NCBI RefSeq assembly: GCF_002890915.1
Contig: NZ_POUT01000002.1
Coordinates: 1-64,000, forward strand
Direction: 5' to 3'
DNA from: Stutzerimonas stutzeri
GTDB lineage: Bacteria > Pseudomonadota > Gammaproteobacteria > Pseudomonadales > Pseudomonadaceae
Length of the DNA: 64,000 nucleotides
Shown here: one piece after another, positions 9,222 to 17,936 of the stretch
Layout: each line of letters opens with the position of its first letter
Numbering within the stretch: position 1 is the stretch's first letter
Program-made: the position numbers and the translations under genes
Notes under the pieces: generated by a model
Seen by the model: the letters and a program-made list of their open reading frames with translations, nothing else
Database searches by the model: none
What the model was told of the DNA's origin: nothing

Positions 9222-10064
9222 TTACGCCAGCGTCCCGTCACGAAAGTCCCGCAAGGCCTGCTCGATTTCCTCCCGACTGTTCATCACGAACGGTCCGTAC
9301 TGCACGATCGGTTCGCCCAGCGGCTTGCCTGCCAGCAGCATGAGCCGCGCGCCGTGGCGGCTGCGCAACTGCAGTTCGCCATGCTCGGACAGCCGTACCA
9401 GCTGGCCCTTGCCCACCGCCTGCTCGCCGACCTGCAGCTCGCCTTCGAAGACGTACAGCAGCAGCCGATGGCCATCGGGGATGGCCGGTGCCAGCTCGCT
9501 GCCGGGAGGCAGCTGCAGATCGATCAGGTAGGGCTCGGTATCCGGACGCTGCACGAGCCCGGCCTGCTCGAACTCGCCGACCTTCAGCGTGCCGGCGATG
9601 ACCTTGGCCTCGATGCCGCCCGGAAGGCTCAGCCGGGGCAGTTCGCCCGGTGTGAAATCCCGGTAGCCGGGGGCACCGAGCTTGGCGTGGGCTGGCAGGT
9701 TGAGCCAGAGCTGGAAGCCGCGCATGGTGCCGTGCTCCTGCTGCGGCATCTCGCTGTGGATGACTCCGCGGGCGGCGGTCATCCATTGCACGCCGCCGCT
9801 TTCCAGCAGGCCGACGTTACCCATGTGGTCCTCGTGGCGCATGCGCCCTTCGAGCATGTAGGTGATGGTTTCGAAGCCGCGATGCGGGTGCGGCGGGAAG
9901 CCGGCGATGTAGTCGTCCGGGTTGTTCGAGCCGAACTCATCGAGCATCAGGAACGGGTCGAAGCGCTCGACGCCGGCTCCGCCGAACACGCGGGTCAGAT
10001 TCACTCCGGCACCATCGGCGGTGGGATGGCCGCGGGTGAGGGAAATGATTTCGCGCAGGGACAT
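9222..10064 (-). CDS. Pirin family protein
   Basis: Bicupin protein of 280 residues. Pirins are metal-dependent quercetin-2,3-dioxygenase-like or redox-sensing proteins. The N-terminal cupin carries FPPHPHRGFETITYML, with the metal-binding histidines, and VQWMTAARGVIHSEMP. The C-terminal cupin shows HRLLLYVFEGELQVG. Start at ATG 10064 is preceded by GAGGAGAC. It converges on the acyltransferase gene. The physiological substrate is not predictable from sequence. Confidence 0.9.
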   Translation of the reverse strand: MSLREIISLTRGHPTADGAGVNLTRVFGGAGVERFDPFLMLDEFGSNNPDDYIAGFPPHPHRGFETITYMLEGRMRHEDHMGNVGLLESGGVQWMTAARGVIHSEMPQQEHGTMRGFQLWLNLPAHAKLGAPGYRDFTPGELPRLSLPGGIEAKVIAGTLKVGEFEQAGLVQRPDTEPYLIDLQLPPGSELAPAIPDGHRLLLYVFEGELQVGEQAVGKGQLVRLSEHGELQLRSRHGARLMLLAGKPLGEPIVQYGPFVMNSREEIEQALRDFRDGTLA

Positions 10065-10156
10065 GGTCGTCTCCTCTGTGGTGAATGGCGCCAGAGTAGA
10101 GCGAACAGATCGATTTATGGTTGCTGAATTCGCTTTAAAATAATCGGCTTGATCGA

Positions 10157-10924
10157 TCATTCGTCGATCTGCAATTCACGTGCACGGCTATAGACGTAGC
10201 GCACCTTCTCGTATTCGAACGGCGAGTTGAGCAGGCCGTAGCGGAAGTCGGTGGTATAGCGGATGTCCACCAGGCGCAGTGCGGTCAGGCCGAATTCGCC
10301 GCCGCTGGCCTGGGCGTATTCGAGGTAGTCGACCTGCCGCTCGACGGCGAAGTCGCCCGCCAGCCCCAGGGTGTCGCGCAGGTTGGAGGGGCCCAGGGCC
10401 GGCAGGATCAGGTAGGGGCCCTCGGGCACGCCCCAGTAGCCCAGCGTCTGGCCGAAGTCCTCCGGCTGGCGCGGCAGGCCCATGCGGGTGGCCGGGTCCC
10501 ACAGGCCGCCAACGCCGATGATGCTGTTGAACAGCAAGCGTGCCGTGGCATTCATCGCCCGCTTGCCCTTGAGCTGCAGGGTGCTGTTCACCAGGGTTGG
10601 GATCTCGCCCAGGTTGCTGAAGAAATTGCTCACCCCCGTGCGCACCACCCGCGGTGTGACGTAGACGTAGCCGCGCACCGCCGGCAGCATCACCCACTGG
10701 TCGAGCCGATAGTTGAAGTGATACATGCGCCGGTTGAACGACTCGAAGGGATCGTAGACATCCAGCGCGCGGAAGGTGGCGCGTTCGAATTCGCGCTGGT
10801 CCAGCCCCGGGTTGAACTGCAGGTTGCGCAGCGGGTGGGTGAAGCCGTCCTCGTCGGCGAGGGGCGTTTGTGCCTGGGCCATGGCACTGGCCAGCAGCAG
10901 GGGCAATAGCATCCATTTAGCCAC
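10157..10924 (-). CDS. mlaA: MlaA/VacJ family outer membrane lipid-asymmetry protein
   Basis: MlaA proteins remove misplaced phospholipids from the outer leaflet and pass them to MlaC. The VacJ domain is clear: FESFNRRMYHFN, a PLP-type region NSIIGVGGLWDPATRMG, and FGQTLGYWGVPEGPYLILP. Total about 255 residues. A GTG start at 10924 is preferred because GGAG lies seven bases upstream; ATG at 10912 is the alternative. The signal peptide ends AMAQAQ and has no lipobox cysteine, unlike classical lipoprotein MlaA. The start overlaps the end of the upstream hydrolase, so the pair is probably co-translated. Confidence 0.88.
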   Translation of the reverse strand: MAKWMLLPLLLASAMAQAQTPLADEDGFTHPLRNLQFNPGLDQREFERATFRALDVYDPFESFNRRMYHFNYRLDQWVMLPAVRGYVYVTPRVVRTGVSNFFSNLGEIPTLVNSTLQLKGKRAMNATARLLFNSIIGVGGLWDPATRMGLPRQPEDFGQTLGYWGVPEGPYLILPALGPSNLRDTLGLAGDFAVERQVDYLEYAQASGGEFGLTALRLVDIRYTTDFRYGLLNSPFEYEKVRYVYSRARELQIDE

Positions 10925-12209
10925 GGAAGAACTCCAGCATGTGCTTGGCATTGACGCGGTATTCGAGGTTGCCGCAGTGGCCGCCGCGCGGGTAGAGCGT
11001 CAGGCGCTCACCCAGGGTCCGGCGCAGGAAGCCGATATCGCCGGGCCCGAGGATGACGTCGTCGGCATTGTGCATCACCGCGATCTTCGGGCTTTGGCGC
11101 AGGTAGTCCTCGAGCGCGTAGAGGCTGACCTGCTGTACCAGTTGCGCCAGGCTGCCGCCGTCGTATTGCGCGCGCCACATGGGGATCAGCTGCTCGGTAA
11201 TGTAGCAGTCGAAGTTGCACAGCAGGGCGCGCTTGAAGAACGGTTCCAGGCGGGTGCCTTCGTTGATCGGGTAGTCCTGGGGAACGATCAGCCCGCGTTG
11301 GTTGATCAGGTCGGAGGTGAAGGTGATGTCGGCGACCGAAAAGCGGAACACCGAGCCGATCAGCATGGCCATCTGCTCGTCGTTGAGTTTCTGCGGCGAT
11401 TGCTGGAAGTCGTAGAGCATGGCTTCGTCGAGATCGATATAGCCCTTCTGCTGGTAGTAGCGAGTGAGCTTCTCCAGGACCACCTCATAGAACGTGGTGT
11501 TGTCGTCGATGCCTTCGACGCGGGTCTGCACCAGCTTGTCCAGGTTGCTGACCGAGGTGTAGAGATTCACCGGCGGATTGATCAGCAGCACTTTCTTGAA
11601 ATTGAAGCTGCGCCGCGTTTCATCCAGTTGGCTGACGAAGGCGGCGTTCAGCGCGCCGAGGCTGTAGCCGGTGAGGTGGAACTCGGTGACCGCCAGCCTG
11701 GGGTGCTGGGCGCGTATGGCCTGCATGACCCAATACAGGTCTTGCGCATCGTCGCTGCTCAGACCCGGCGTGGCATAGCGCGAGGCGGCGGCCATGAAGT
11801 CGAAACTGGTGGGCGAGGAGAGCTGCACCACATGGTAGCCGGCACCGTAGAACAGCCGTTTCAGCGACTCTGTCTTGCCGTTGGAGTAATGCGCGCCGGT
11901 ACCGGAGATGATGAAGATCAGCGGCGCCGGGCCGTTCTGGCGCGCCAGGCGGTAGCGCAGGCGCTTGACCGGCCAGAAACTGTCGGGAAGGGTGAATTCG
12001 CGTTCCGGGCGCAGGCGCAGGCTGTAGTCGGCCTGGTCGATGTCTTCATCGCGCGGTAGCGGTGCGCGCAGGGTCGGCGGGGTGGTGGCGATGGTGGCTT
12101 CGAAGGGGTTGGCCAGCGGAAAGCCGTATTCGGCGGCGCTCAGGTCGGCAGCATGAGCCGGCGCGATGACCAGCGCGAGCAGGGCGGTCAGGCACAACAA
12201 CAACGGCAT
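10917..12209 (-). CDS. Secreted alpha/beta hydrolase (serine hydrolase), function unknown
   Basis: A 430-residue exported protein with a signal peptide ending AHA near residue 20. The fold is alpha/beta hydrolase: FIISGTG (oxyanion-hole strand) and the nucleophile elbow GYSLGA with Ser183. A candidate acid/histidine pair falls in MHNADDVILG and YPRGGHCGNL near the C-terminus. ATG at 12209 is preceded by GGAGAAGC. It overlaps the mlaA-like gene by eight bases, which suggests envelope lipid or ester metabolism, but the substrate is unknown. Confidence 0.75.
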   Translation of the reverse strand: MPLLLCLTALLALVIAPAHAADLSAAEYGFPLANPFEATIATTPPTLRAPLPRDEDIDQADYSLRLRPEREFTLPDSFWPVKRLRYRLARQNGPAPLIFIISGTGAHYSNGKTESLKRLFYGAGYHVVQLSSPTSFDFMAAASRYATPGLSSDDAQDLYWVMQAIRAQHPRLAVTEFHLTGYSLGALNAAFVSQLDETRRSFNFKKVLLINPPVNLYTSVSNLDKLVQTRVEGIDDNTTFYEVVLEKLTRYYQQKGYIDLDEAMLYDFQQSPQKLNDEQMAMLIGSVFRFSVADITFTSDLINQRGLIVPQDYPINEGTRLEPFFKRALLCNFDCYITEQLIPMWRAQYDGGSLAQLVQQVSLYALEDYLRQSPKIAVMHNADDVILGPGDIGFLRRTLGERLTLYPRGGHCGNLEYRVNAKHMLEFFRG

Positions 12210-12684
12210 GGTGCTTCTCCATAAACAGGGCCTGGGTGCCCCGGCGACATCTGTCCCAATCAGAACTGCATTGGCTGCACCGTGCAAGCCAACATCACTA
12301 TGGCAGCATTCCGGCGATTTCGATCCCTGTTGCCGGGTGAGCGTCTGGCTTGCCCCGCATCGCTGCCATCCCTTCATCTATAGAGGCCAACTGCCATGGC
12401 GCTCATGCCGGGTGGTGCGGTCAGGTGTCCTTGAGTCTCGATGCTTCGATTCTGGTCGAGGGCGCCAGGGTGCGGAAATCGATGCTGAGCATGTGCGACA
12501 TAGCGCCACACTATGAGCCGGCGAATCGTCCGCAATCTCACTTGTCGCGAGGGGCAGGAGGCTCTAGGCCGCGTGTTCGGATAATGCGCAGTCAGACCAA
12601 AGTCGGGTGGAATTCGGCCTGCCCGGCCCTAAAGTAGCCCGCCTTGCTCTCATCTGGGGGCAGTGATCGTGGAGACAGATTCCA
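12210..12684. promoter_or_regulatory. Intergenic control region upstream of yjcH-actP
   Basis: This 475-bp gap between divergent genes holds no credible gene. It must contain promoters for the hydrolase (minus) and for the acetate uptake operon (plus). I looked for a -24/-12 element and for clear -35/-10 hexamers and found none good enough to place. In other pseudomonads actP is controlled by the CrbS/CrbR (MxtR/ErdR) system, but I cannot identify its site here. Confidence 0.4.
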
Positions 12685-12999
12685 ATGCACAATGAAAATG
12701 TTTATCGGCAGATCTATGCCAACCCACGTTTCCAAGAGCTGGTTGCCAAGCGCGGGCGTTTCGCCTGGCTGCTGTCGGCCGTCATGCTTGGGGCTTACCT
12801 TGCATTCATCCTGCTGATCGCGTTCGAGCCGCAAATCCTCGGCATTCCGCTTTCGGCCGATACCGTCACCACCTGGGGCATCCCGGTGGGCGTCGGCGTG
12901 ATCTTCATGGCCTTCATCCTGACCGGCGTTTACGTACAGCGTGCCAACGGTGAGTTCGATCGCATCAATCAGGAAATCCTCAACGAGGCTCAGCAATAA
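12685..12999 (+). CDS. yjcH: DUF485 membrane protein YjcH, partner of acetate permease
   Basis: A 104-residue inner-membrane protein with two hydrophobic helices (about 27-48 and 66-86), always found just before actP. The opening [17 protein letters not shown] is the DUF485 signature. GGAGAC lies upstream of the ATG. Its stop TAA shares the base of the actP start (TAATG), indicating coupled translation. The molecular role is not established. Confidence 0.92.
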   Translation: MHNENVYRQIYANPRFQELVAKRGRFAWLLSAVMLGAYLAFILLIAFEPQILGIPLSADTVTTWGIPVGVGVIFMAFILTGVYVQRANGEFDRINQEILNEAQQ

Positions 13000-14654
13000 T
13001 GATCGCGCGTCTTCTGATGGCTGCCGCCTTGTTGGCCGCCTCGCCGGCACTGCTTGCCGATGCGATTACCGGCGAAGTGCAGAAACAGGCAACCAACTAC
13101 ACCGCCATCCTCATGTTCGTGGTGTTCATCGCCTTCACCATGGGCATCACCAAGTGGGCGGCCAAGCGCAACACCTCCACGTCCGACTACTACACCGCCG
13201 GCGGCAGCATCACCGGCTTCCAGAACGGCCTGGCGATCGCCGGTGACTTCATGTCCGCGGCATCCTTCCTGGGCATTTCCGCGCTGGTCTACACCAGTGG
13301 CTACGATGGCCTGATCTATTCCATCGGCTTCCTCGTCGGCTGGCCGATCATTCTGTTCCTGATGGCCGAGCGCCTGCGCAACCTGGGCAAGTTCACCTTC
13401 TCCGACGTGGCCTCCTATCGCCTCGGCCAGACGCAGATTCGTCTGCTCTCGGCCTTCGGTTCGCTGATCGTGGTGGCCTTCTACCTGATCGCGCAGATGG
13501 TCGGTGCTGGCAAGTTGATCCAGCTGCTGTTCGGCCTCGACTACTACGTCGCGGTGGTGCTGGTGGGCGTGCTGATGGTCATGTACGTGCTGTTCGGCGG
13601 CATGCTGGCCACCACCTGGGTGCAGATCATCAAGGCGGTACTGCTGCTGTCCGGCGCCACCTTCATGGCCATCATGGTGATGAAGAGCGTCGGCTTCGAC
13701 TTCGGCAGCCTGTTCGCCGAAGCGGTGAAGATCCACGACAAGGGCGCGCAGATCATGAGCCCGGGCGGCCTGGTTTCCGACCCGATCTCGGCGATCTCCC
13801 TGGGCCTGGCGCTGATGTTCGGTACCGCCGGCCTGCCGCACATCCTGATGCGCTTCTTCACCGTTTCCGATGCCAAGGAAGCCCGCAAGTCGGTGTTCTA
13901 CGCGACCGGCTTCATCGGCTACTTCTACATCCTGACCTTCATCATCGGCTTCGGCGCGATCCTGCTGGTCAGCACCAACCCGGACTTCAAGGACGTCACC
14001 GGCGCCATCGTCGGCGGCACCAACATGGTCGCCATCCACCTGGCCAATGCGGTCGGCGGCAACCTGTTCCTGGGCTTCATCTCCGCGGTGGCCTTCGCCA
14101 CCATCCTCGCGGTGGTCGCCGGCCTGACCCTGGCCGGTGCCTCGGCGGTCTCCCATGACCTGTACGCCTGTGTGATCAAGCAGGGCAAGGCCAGGGAAGA
14201 GGACGAGATGCGCGTGACCAAGCTGACCACGCTGTCGCTGGGTGTGGTGGCGATCCTGCTCGGCATCATCTTCGAGAAGCAGAACATCGCCTTCATGGTG
14301 GGCCTGGCATTCTCCATCGCGGCCAGCTGCAACTTCCCGGTGCTGTTCCTCTCCATGTACTGGAAAGGCCTGAGCACCCGTGGTGCGCTGTTCGGCGGCG
14401 CGCTGGGCCTGGTTACCGCGCTGGTGCTGACCATCATCAGCCCGACCGTGTGGGTCGACGTGTTCGGCTACGCCGAGGCGATCTTCCCCTACAAGTATCC
14501 GGCGCTGTTCTCGATGATCGCGGCCTTCATCGGCATCTGGTTCTTCTCGGTCACCGACAAGTCCACGCGTGCGGGTGAGGAGCGCGAGCGCTTCTTCGCC
14601 CAGTTCGTTCGTTCGCAGACCGGCCTGGGTGCTACCGGCGCCGTCGCTCACTGA
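12999..14654 (+). CDS. actP: Cation/acetate symporter ActP
   Basis: Sodium:solute symporter that imports acetate and other short carboxylates. The 551-residue protein has a cleavable signal (LLADA), about thirteen membrane helices, and the SSS-family stretch [20 protein letters not shown]. Translation begins at the ATG overlapping the yjcH stop. A strong intrinsic terminator follows after about 20 bp, so yjcH-actP is a two-gene transcript. Confidence 0.95.
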   Translation: MIARLLMAAALLAASPALLADAITGEVQKQATNYTAILMFVVFIAFTMGITKWAAKRNTSTSDYYTAGGSITGFQNGLAIAGDFMSAASFLGISALVYTSGYDGLIYSIGFLVGWPIILFLMAERLRNLGKFTFSDVASYRLGQTQIRLLSAFGSLIVVAFYLIAQMVGAGKLIQLLFGLDYYVAVVLVGVLMVMYVLFGGMLATTWVQIIKAVLLLSGATFMAIMVMKSVGFDFGSLFAEAVKIHDKGAQIMSPGGLVSDPISAISLGLALMFGTAGLPHILMRFFTVSDAKEARKSVFYATGFIGYFYILTFIIGFGAILLVSTNPDFKDVTGAIVGGTNMVAIHLANAVGGNLFLGFISAVAFATILAVVAGLTLAGASAVSHDLYACVIKQGKAREEDEMRVTKLTTLSLGVVAILLGIIFEKQNIAFMVGLAFSIAASCNFPVLFLSMYWKGLSTRGALFGGALGLVTALVLTIISPTVWVDVFGYAEAIFPYKYPALFSMIAAFIGIWFFSVTDKSTRAGEERERFFAQFVRSQTGLGATGAVAH

Positions 14655-14673
14655 CGATCGTTCGCGACACAGC

Positions 14674-14701
14674 AAAGGGCAGCCCTCGGGCTGCCCTTTT
14701 T
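14674..14701 (+). terminator. Intrinsic terminator after actP
   Basis: AAAGGGCAGCC and GGCTGCCCTTTTT form a GC-rich stem around a short loop and end in a T run. Confidence 0.9.
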
Positions 14702-14847
14702 CATTGCTACCCGCTCGCCGCGACCCGCCGGTCAGCCCCCTGGGCCGGGGTTTGCCAGCGACATTCATCGTCCTGATGGATGCCGGTTCGGGCTGGCTCA
14801 TTCGCTAGACTCGCTGCCATTACCGAACCAAAGAAGGCAGCAGAACG

Positions 14848-15657
14848 ATGCACAATCGCATGATGGTCACAGGTGCCGGCTCCGGACTCGGGCGCGAGAT
14901 CGCCCTGCGCTGGGCACGCGATGGCTGGCAACTGGCGCTCTCCGATGTCAACGAGGCCGGGCTGGAGCAGACCCTGAAGATGGTTCGCGAGGCCGGCGGC
15001 GATGGCTTCAGCATGCGCTGCGACGTGCGCGACTACAGCCAGTTGGTCGCCTTCGCCCAGGCCTGCGAGGAGAAGCTCGGCGGCATCGACATCGTGGTCA
15101 ACAACGCCGGCGTGGCATCGGGCGGCTTCTTCGACGAGCTGTCGCTGGAAGACTGGGACTGGCAGATCGCGATCAACCTGATGGGGGTAGTCAAGGGCTG
15201 CAAGGCCTTCCTGCCGCTGGTGCAGAAGAGCAAGGGCAAGATCATCAACATCGCCTCCATGGCCGCGCTGATGCAGGCGCCGGGGATGAGCAACTACAAC
15301 GTCGCCAAGGCCGGCGTGGTGGCGCTGTCGGAGAGCCTGCTGGTGGAACTGCGCCAGGCCGAGGTGGGCGTGCACGTGGTCTGCCCCTCGTTCTTCCAGA
15401 CCAACCTGCTGGACTCCTTCCGTGGCCCGACGCCTAACGTCAAAGCGCAGATCGGCAAGCTGCTGGAGTCCTCGCCGATCACCGCGGCGGATATCGCCGA
15501 CTACATCCACCAGCAGGTCGGCAAGGGCGAGTTCATGATCCTGCCGCATGACGAGGGCCGCAAGGCCTGGAAGGTCAAGCAGCAGAACCCGCAGGCCATC
15601 TACGACGAGATGGCGTTGCTGGCGGAGAAGAAGCGCAGCAAGAGCAAGGCGCTCTAG
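14848..15657 (+). CDS. Short-chain dehydrogenase/reductase (SDR) of unknown substrate
   Basis: NAD(P)-dependent oxidoreductase of 269 residues. The Rossmann motif TGAGSGLG is at 8-15, NNAGV at 85-89, and the catalytic triad Ser137, Tyr150 and Lys154 (NYNVAK) is intact. The C-terminal tail is rich in Lys and Arg (KKRSKSKAL). Neighbouring genes on either side do not form an obvious pathway with it, so the substrate stays open. Confidence 0.85.
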   Translation: MHNRMMVTGAGSGLGREIALRWARDGWQLALSDVNEAGLEQTLKMVREAGGDGFSMRCDVRDYSQLVAFAQACEEKLGGIDIVVNNAGVASGGFFDELSLEDWDWQIAINLMGVVKGCKAFLPLVQKSKGKIINIASMAALMQAPGMSNYNVAKAGVVALSESLLVELRQAEVGVHVVCPSFFQTNLLDSFRGPTPNVKAQIGKLLESSPITAADIADYIHQQVGKGEFMILPHDEGRKAWKVKQQNPQAIYDEMALLAEKKRSKSKAL

Positions 15658-15818
15658 CGTCGAAAGGACCATGGCCGGGCGGCGTGTCCTGCAGGGGCCA
15701 CGGCATGGCGTTGGCGGCCACGCGGGCCATGCGGCATGCGAACCGGCCCGGTTGCCCGAAGGCCGGCCGGGGAGTAGGGTTGCCTGTCCGGCTTTTGTCG
15801 TAACCCCATGGATTGCTT

Positions 15819-16976
15819 GTGAAATTTCCATCCCGCGGATTCCTGATGCTGGCGCTGGTGCTGGCTGCGATCAACCTGCGCCCCGGCATCACCTCGTTCG
15901 CGCCGCTGATCGAGCGCATCGCCGAGGAACTCGAACTCTCCCGCGGGTTGATCAGCCTGACCACTGCATTGCCGGTGCTGCTCATGGGCGTGCTGGCGCC
16001 GCTGGCGCCGCGCCTGGCGGTGCGCTTCGGCCTGGAGCGCAGCATCGCCCTCTGCCTCGGCCTGATCGGTGCGGCGCTGCTGCTGCGGCTGTTCGGCCAT
16101 AGTGCCGGCGTGCTGATCACCACCGCCGCGCTGGTCGGCGCCGGGATCGCCGTGGCCGGGCCGCTGCTGTCGGGCTTCATCAAGCGCCACTTTCTCGAAC
16201 GCATGGGCCAGACCGCGGCCTGGTACTCGCTGAGCATGGCGGTCGGCGGCACCCTCGGCGTGGTGCTGACGGCACCGGCGACCGAGGCGCTGGACCAGCG
16301 TTGGACCTGGGGGCTGGCGCTCTGGGCGCTGCCGGCGCTGGCTGCGTTGCTGATCTGGCTGCGTTTGCCGAACCGACCGGAGGCGGCCAGCGACAGCCGT
16401 GCCGGGCTGCCCTGGAGGGAGCCGCGTGCCTGGTTGATCAGCTTCTACTTCGCGCTGCAGGCCGGGCTGTTCTACGCCCTGGCCACCTGGCTGGTGGCGC
16501 GCTATCACGAGGCCGGCTACAGCCTGCTGCGCAGCAATGCCTTCTTCAGCGGTTTCATGCTCATCGGTCTGCCGAGCGCGTTCATCATGCCCTGGCTGGC
16601 GCAGCGCCTGGGCAAGCGTCACCTGCTGATGGCCGCCTGCGGCGTGCTGGCGACGGTATGCCTGGCGCTGATCGCGTTGTTGCCGACCTGGCAGCCGCTG
16701 CTGGTCTGCATGTTGCTCGGGGTGGCGCTGAACGGGACGTTTTCGCTGTCGTTGATCTTGCCGATGTACGAGGCGAGCACGCCGCTGGCGGTCAGCCGGC
16801 TGACTGCGATGATGCTCTGCACCGGCTACTGCCTGGCCTGCCTGACGCCCGTGCTGGCTGGGCTCGGGCGCGATCTGGCCGGCGACTACCGCCTGCCGTT
16901 CCTGGTGCTGATGGGCATGGCGGTCGTCATGGCGCTGCTGGCCCTGCGGTTGCGCCCGCGGCCGGCGACGGGCTGA
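15819..16976 (+). CDS. MFS transporter of the CynX/NimT type
   Basis: Major facilitator protein of about 385 residues with twelve predicted helices, resembling the cyanate/nitroimidazole-type exporters (CynX, YeaN). The opening LVLAAINLRPGITSFAPLI is characteristic of this branch. Start choice is weak: GTG at 15819 and TTG at 15813 are both in frame and neither has a good ribosome binding site. The substrate is unknown. Confidence 0.78.
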   Translation: MKFPSRGFLMLALVLAAINLRPGITSFAPLIERIAEELELSRGLISLTTALPVLLMGVLAPLAPRLAVRFGLERSIALCLGLIGAALLLRLFGHSAGVLITTAALVGAGIAVAGPLLSGFIKRHFLERMGQTAAWYSLSMAVGGTLGVVLTAPATEALDQRWTWGLALWALPALAALLIWLRLPNRPEAASDSRAGLPWREPRAWLISFYFALQAGLFYALATWLVARYHEAGYSLLRSNAFFSGFMLIGLPSAFIMPWLAQRLGKRHLLMAACGVLATVCLALIALLPTWQPLLVCMLLGVALNGTFSLSLILPMYEASTPLAVSRLTAMMLCTGYCLACLTPVLAGLGRDLAGDYRLPFLVLMGMAVVMALLALRLRPRPATG

Positions 16977-17087
16977 AGACGCCAGGGCTGTGGCCTGCTT
17001 CACCTCTTCCCAACCCGCGGATGACCGCGTCGCCGCGCTGTGTTAGAAAGCCGCGGTCTTCCTCCCCCAGCCGCACCGGAGTTTCGC

Positions 17088-17516
17088 GTGGAGTCTGAAT
17101 CCATCGTCTATGGCTGCATCCGCGATTGGCCATCCGCCGACCCCGAGCAATGCCGCCAGCGCCGGGCGAACAATCGCGCCGCCTTGCAGGCGTTGCCGCA
17201 GGGCGAGGCCTGGCCGTTCATCGGGCGCGAGATGTTTTCCTTCTGCGGCGACGAGGAACTGGGCCTGTACCAGACCCAGGTGATCCATTTCGGCGCCAGC
17301 TACCGGGCCATCGAATACGAATGGTCGCTCTGGGTCCAGCGTTTCGAGGCGCTGCTCAAGCAGCTGTACTGGAGCAGCGCGGTGGTGCACCTGGAAACCG
17401 AGCTCAACGGTACCCACACCTTCCGCTGGGAGACCGAGACGGGCACCCACAGCCCGCAGCAGAGCGACCTGCGCATGCGCTGCGCCTGGGAGCGCGAGAG
17501 CGGCCTGTTCGGCTGA
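17088..17516 (+). CDS. Conserved hypothetical protein
   Basis: A soluble protein of 142 residues with no recognised domain. A GTG start is proposed because GGAG sits nine bases upstream, whereas an upstream in-frame start has no such site. The sequence is rich in tryptophan and acidic residues (WPSADPEQC, EYEWSLWVQRFE), and has no signal peptide or membrane helix. It ends two bases before the stop of the convergent YheU gene, so the two transcripts overlap. Confidence 0.65.
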   Translation: MESESIVYGCIRDWPSADPEQCRQRRANNRAALQALPQGEAWPFIGREMFSFCGDEELGLYQTQVIHFGASYRAIEYEWSLWVQRFEALLKQLYWSSAVVHLETELNGTHTFRWETETGTHSPQQSDLRMRCAWERESGLFG

Positions 17517-17517
17517 G

Positions 17518-17748
17518 TCAGTCGTCGAGCCATTCCCGGGGCACGTCGCGCTTGAGCGCCAGCTGGCACTGCTGGCTGGCGACGTCGAAGACGATCACCG
17601 CCTGGCCCTTGTCTAGGGCCCGCCGCACGCGCTCAACGCGGGTCTGCAGCGGCGTTTCGTCGCCGTTGTCGGTGCCGTCGCGGGTGACGAAGTCTTCGAT
17701 GAGGCGGGTCAGGGTGTCCGGTTCGAGCTGGTCGTGGGGAATGAGCAT
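17518..17748 (-). CDS. yheU: YheU/UPF0270 family small protein
   Basis: A 76-residue protein beginning MLIPHDQLEPDTLTRLIEDF, the hallmark of the UPF0270 (YheU) family; function is not known. The internal start is chosen because the family begins at MLIP; the upstream open frame is only read-in. In P. aeruginosa the equivalent gene also lies beside the hybrid kinase and NAGGN genes. Confidence 0.88.
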   Translation of the reverse strand: MLIPHDQLEPDTLTRLIEDFVTRDGTDNGDETPLQTRVERVRRALDKGQAVIVFDVASQQCQLALKRDVPREWLDD

Positions 17749-17836
17749 GGCGTGTCTTTCAAATGAATTGGGTAAGGCGCATGGCATCGAAGCCGGCCCA
17801 GGTGCATGTCGTTCGGACAAGCACAGAGAGTACGTT

Positions 17837-17884
17837 GTAGGAGCGCGCCATGCGCGCGAATCGCGGGCGTGGCCCGCTCCTGCA
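17837..17884. repeat. REP inverted pair
   Basis: GTAGGAGCGCGCCATGCGCG (from 17837) faces CGGGCGTGGCCCGCTCCTGC (to 17883). Same REP family as at 8078-8142, here between the hybrid kinase and yheU. Confidence 0.75.
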
Positions 17885-17936
17885 TGTGATCCTGCATCCG
17901 GTTCGTGGCCTTAACGGCATTACGGCCTCGGTGGCG

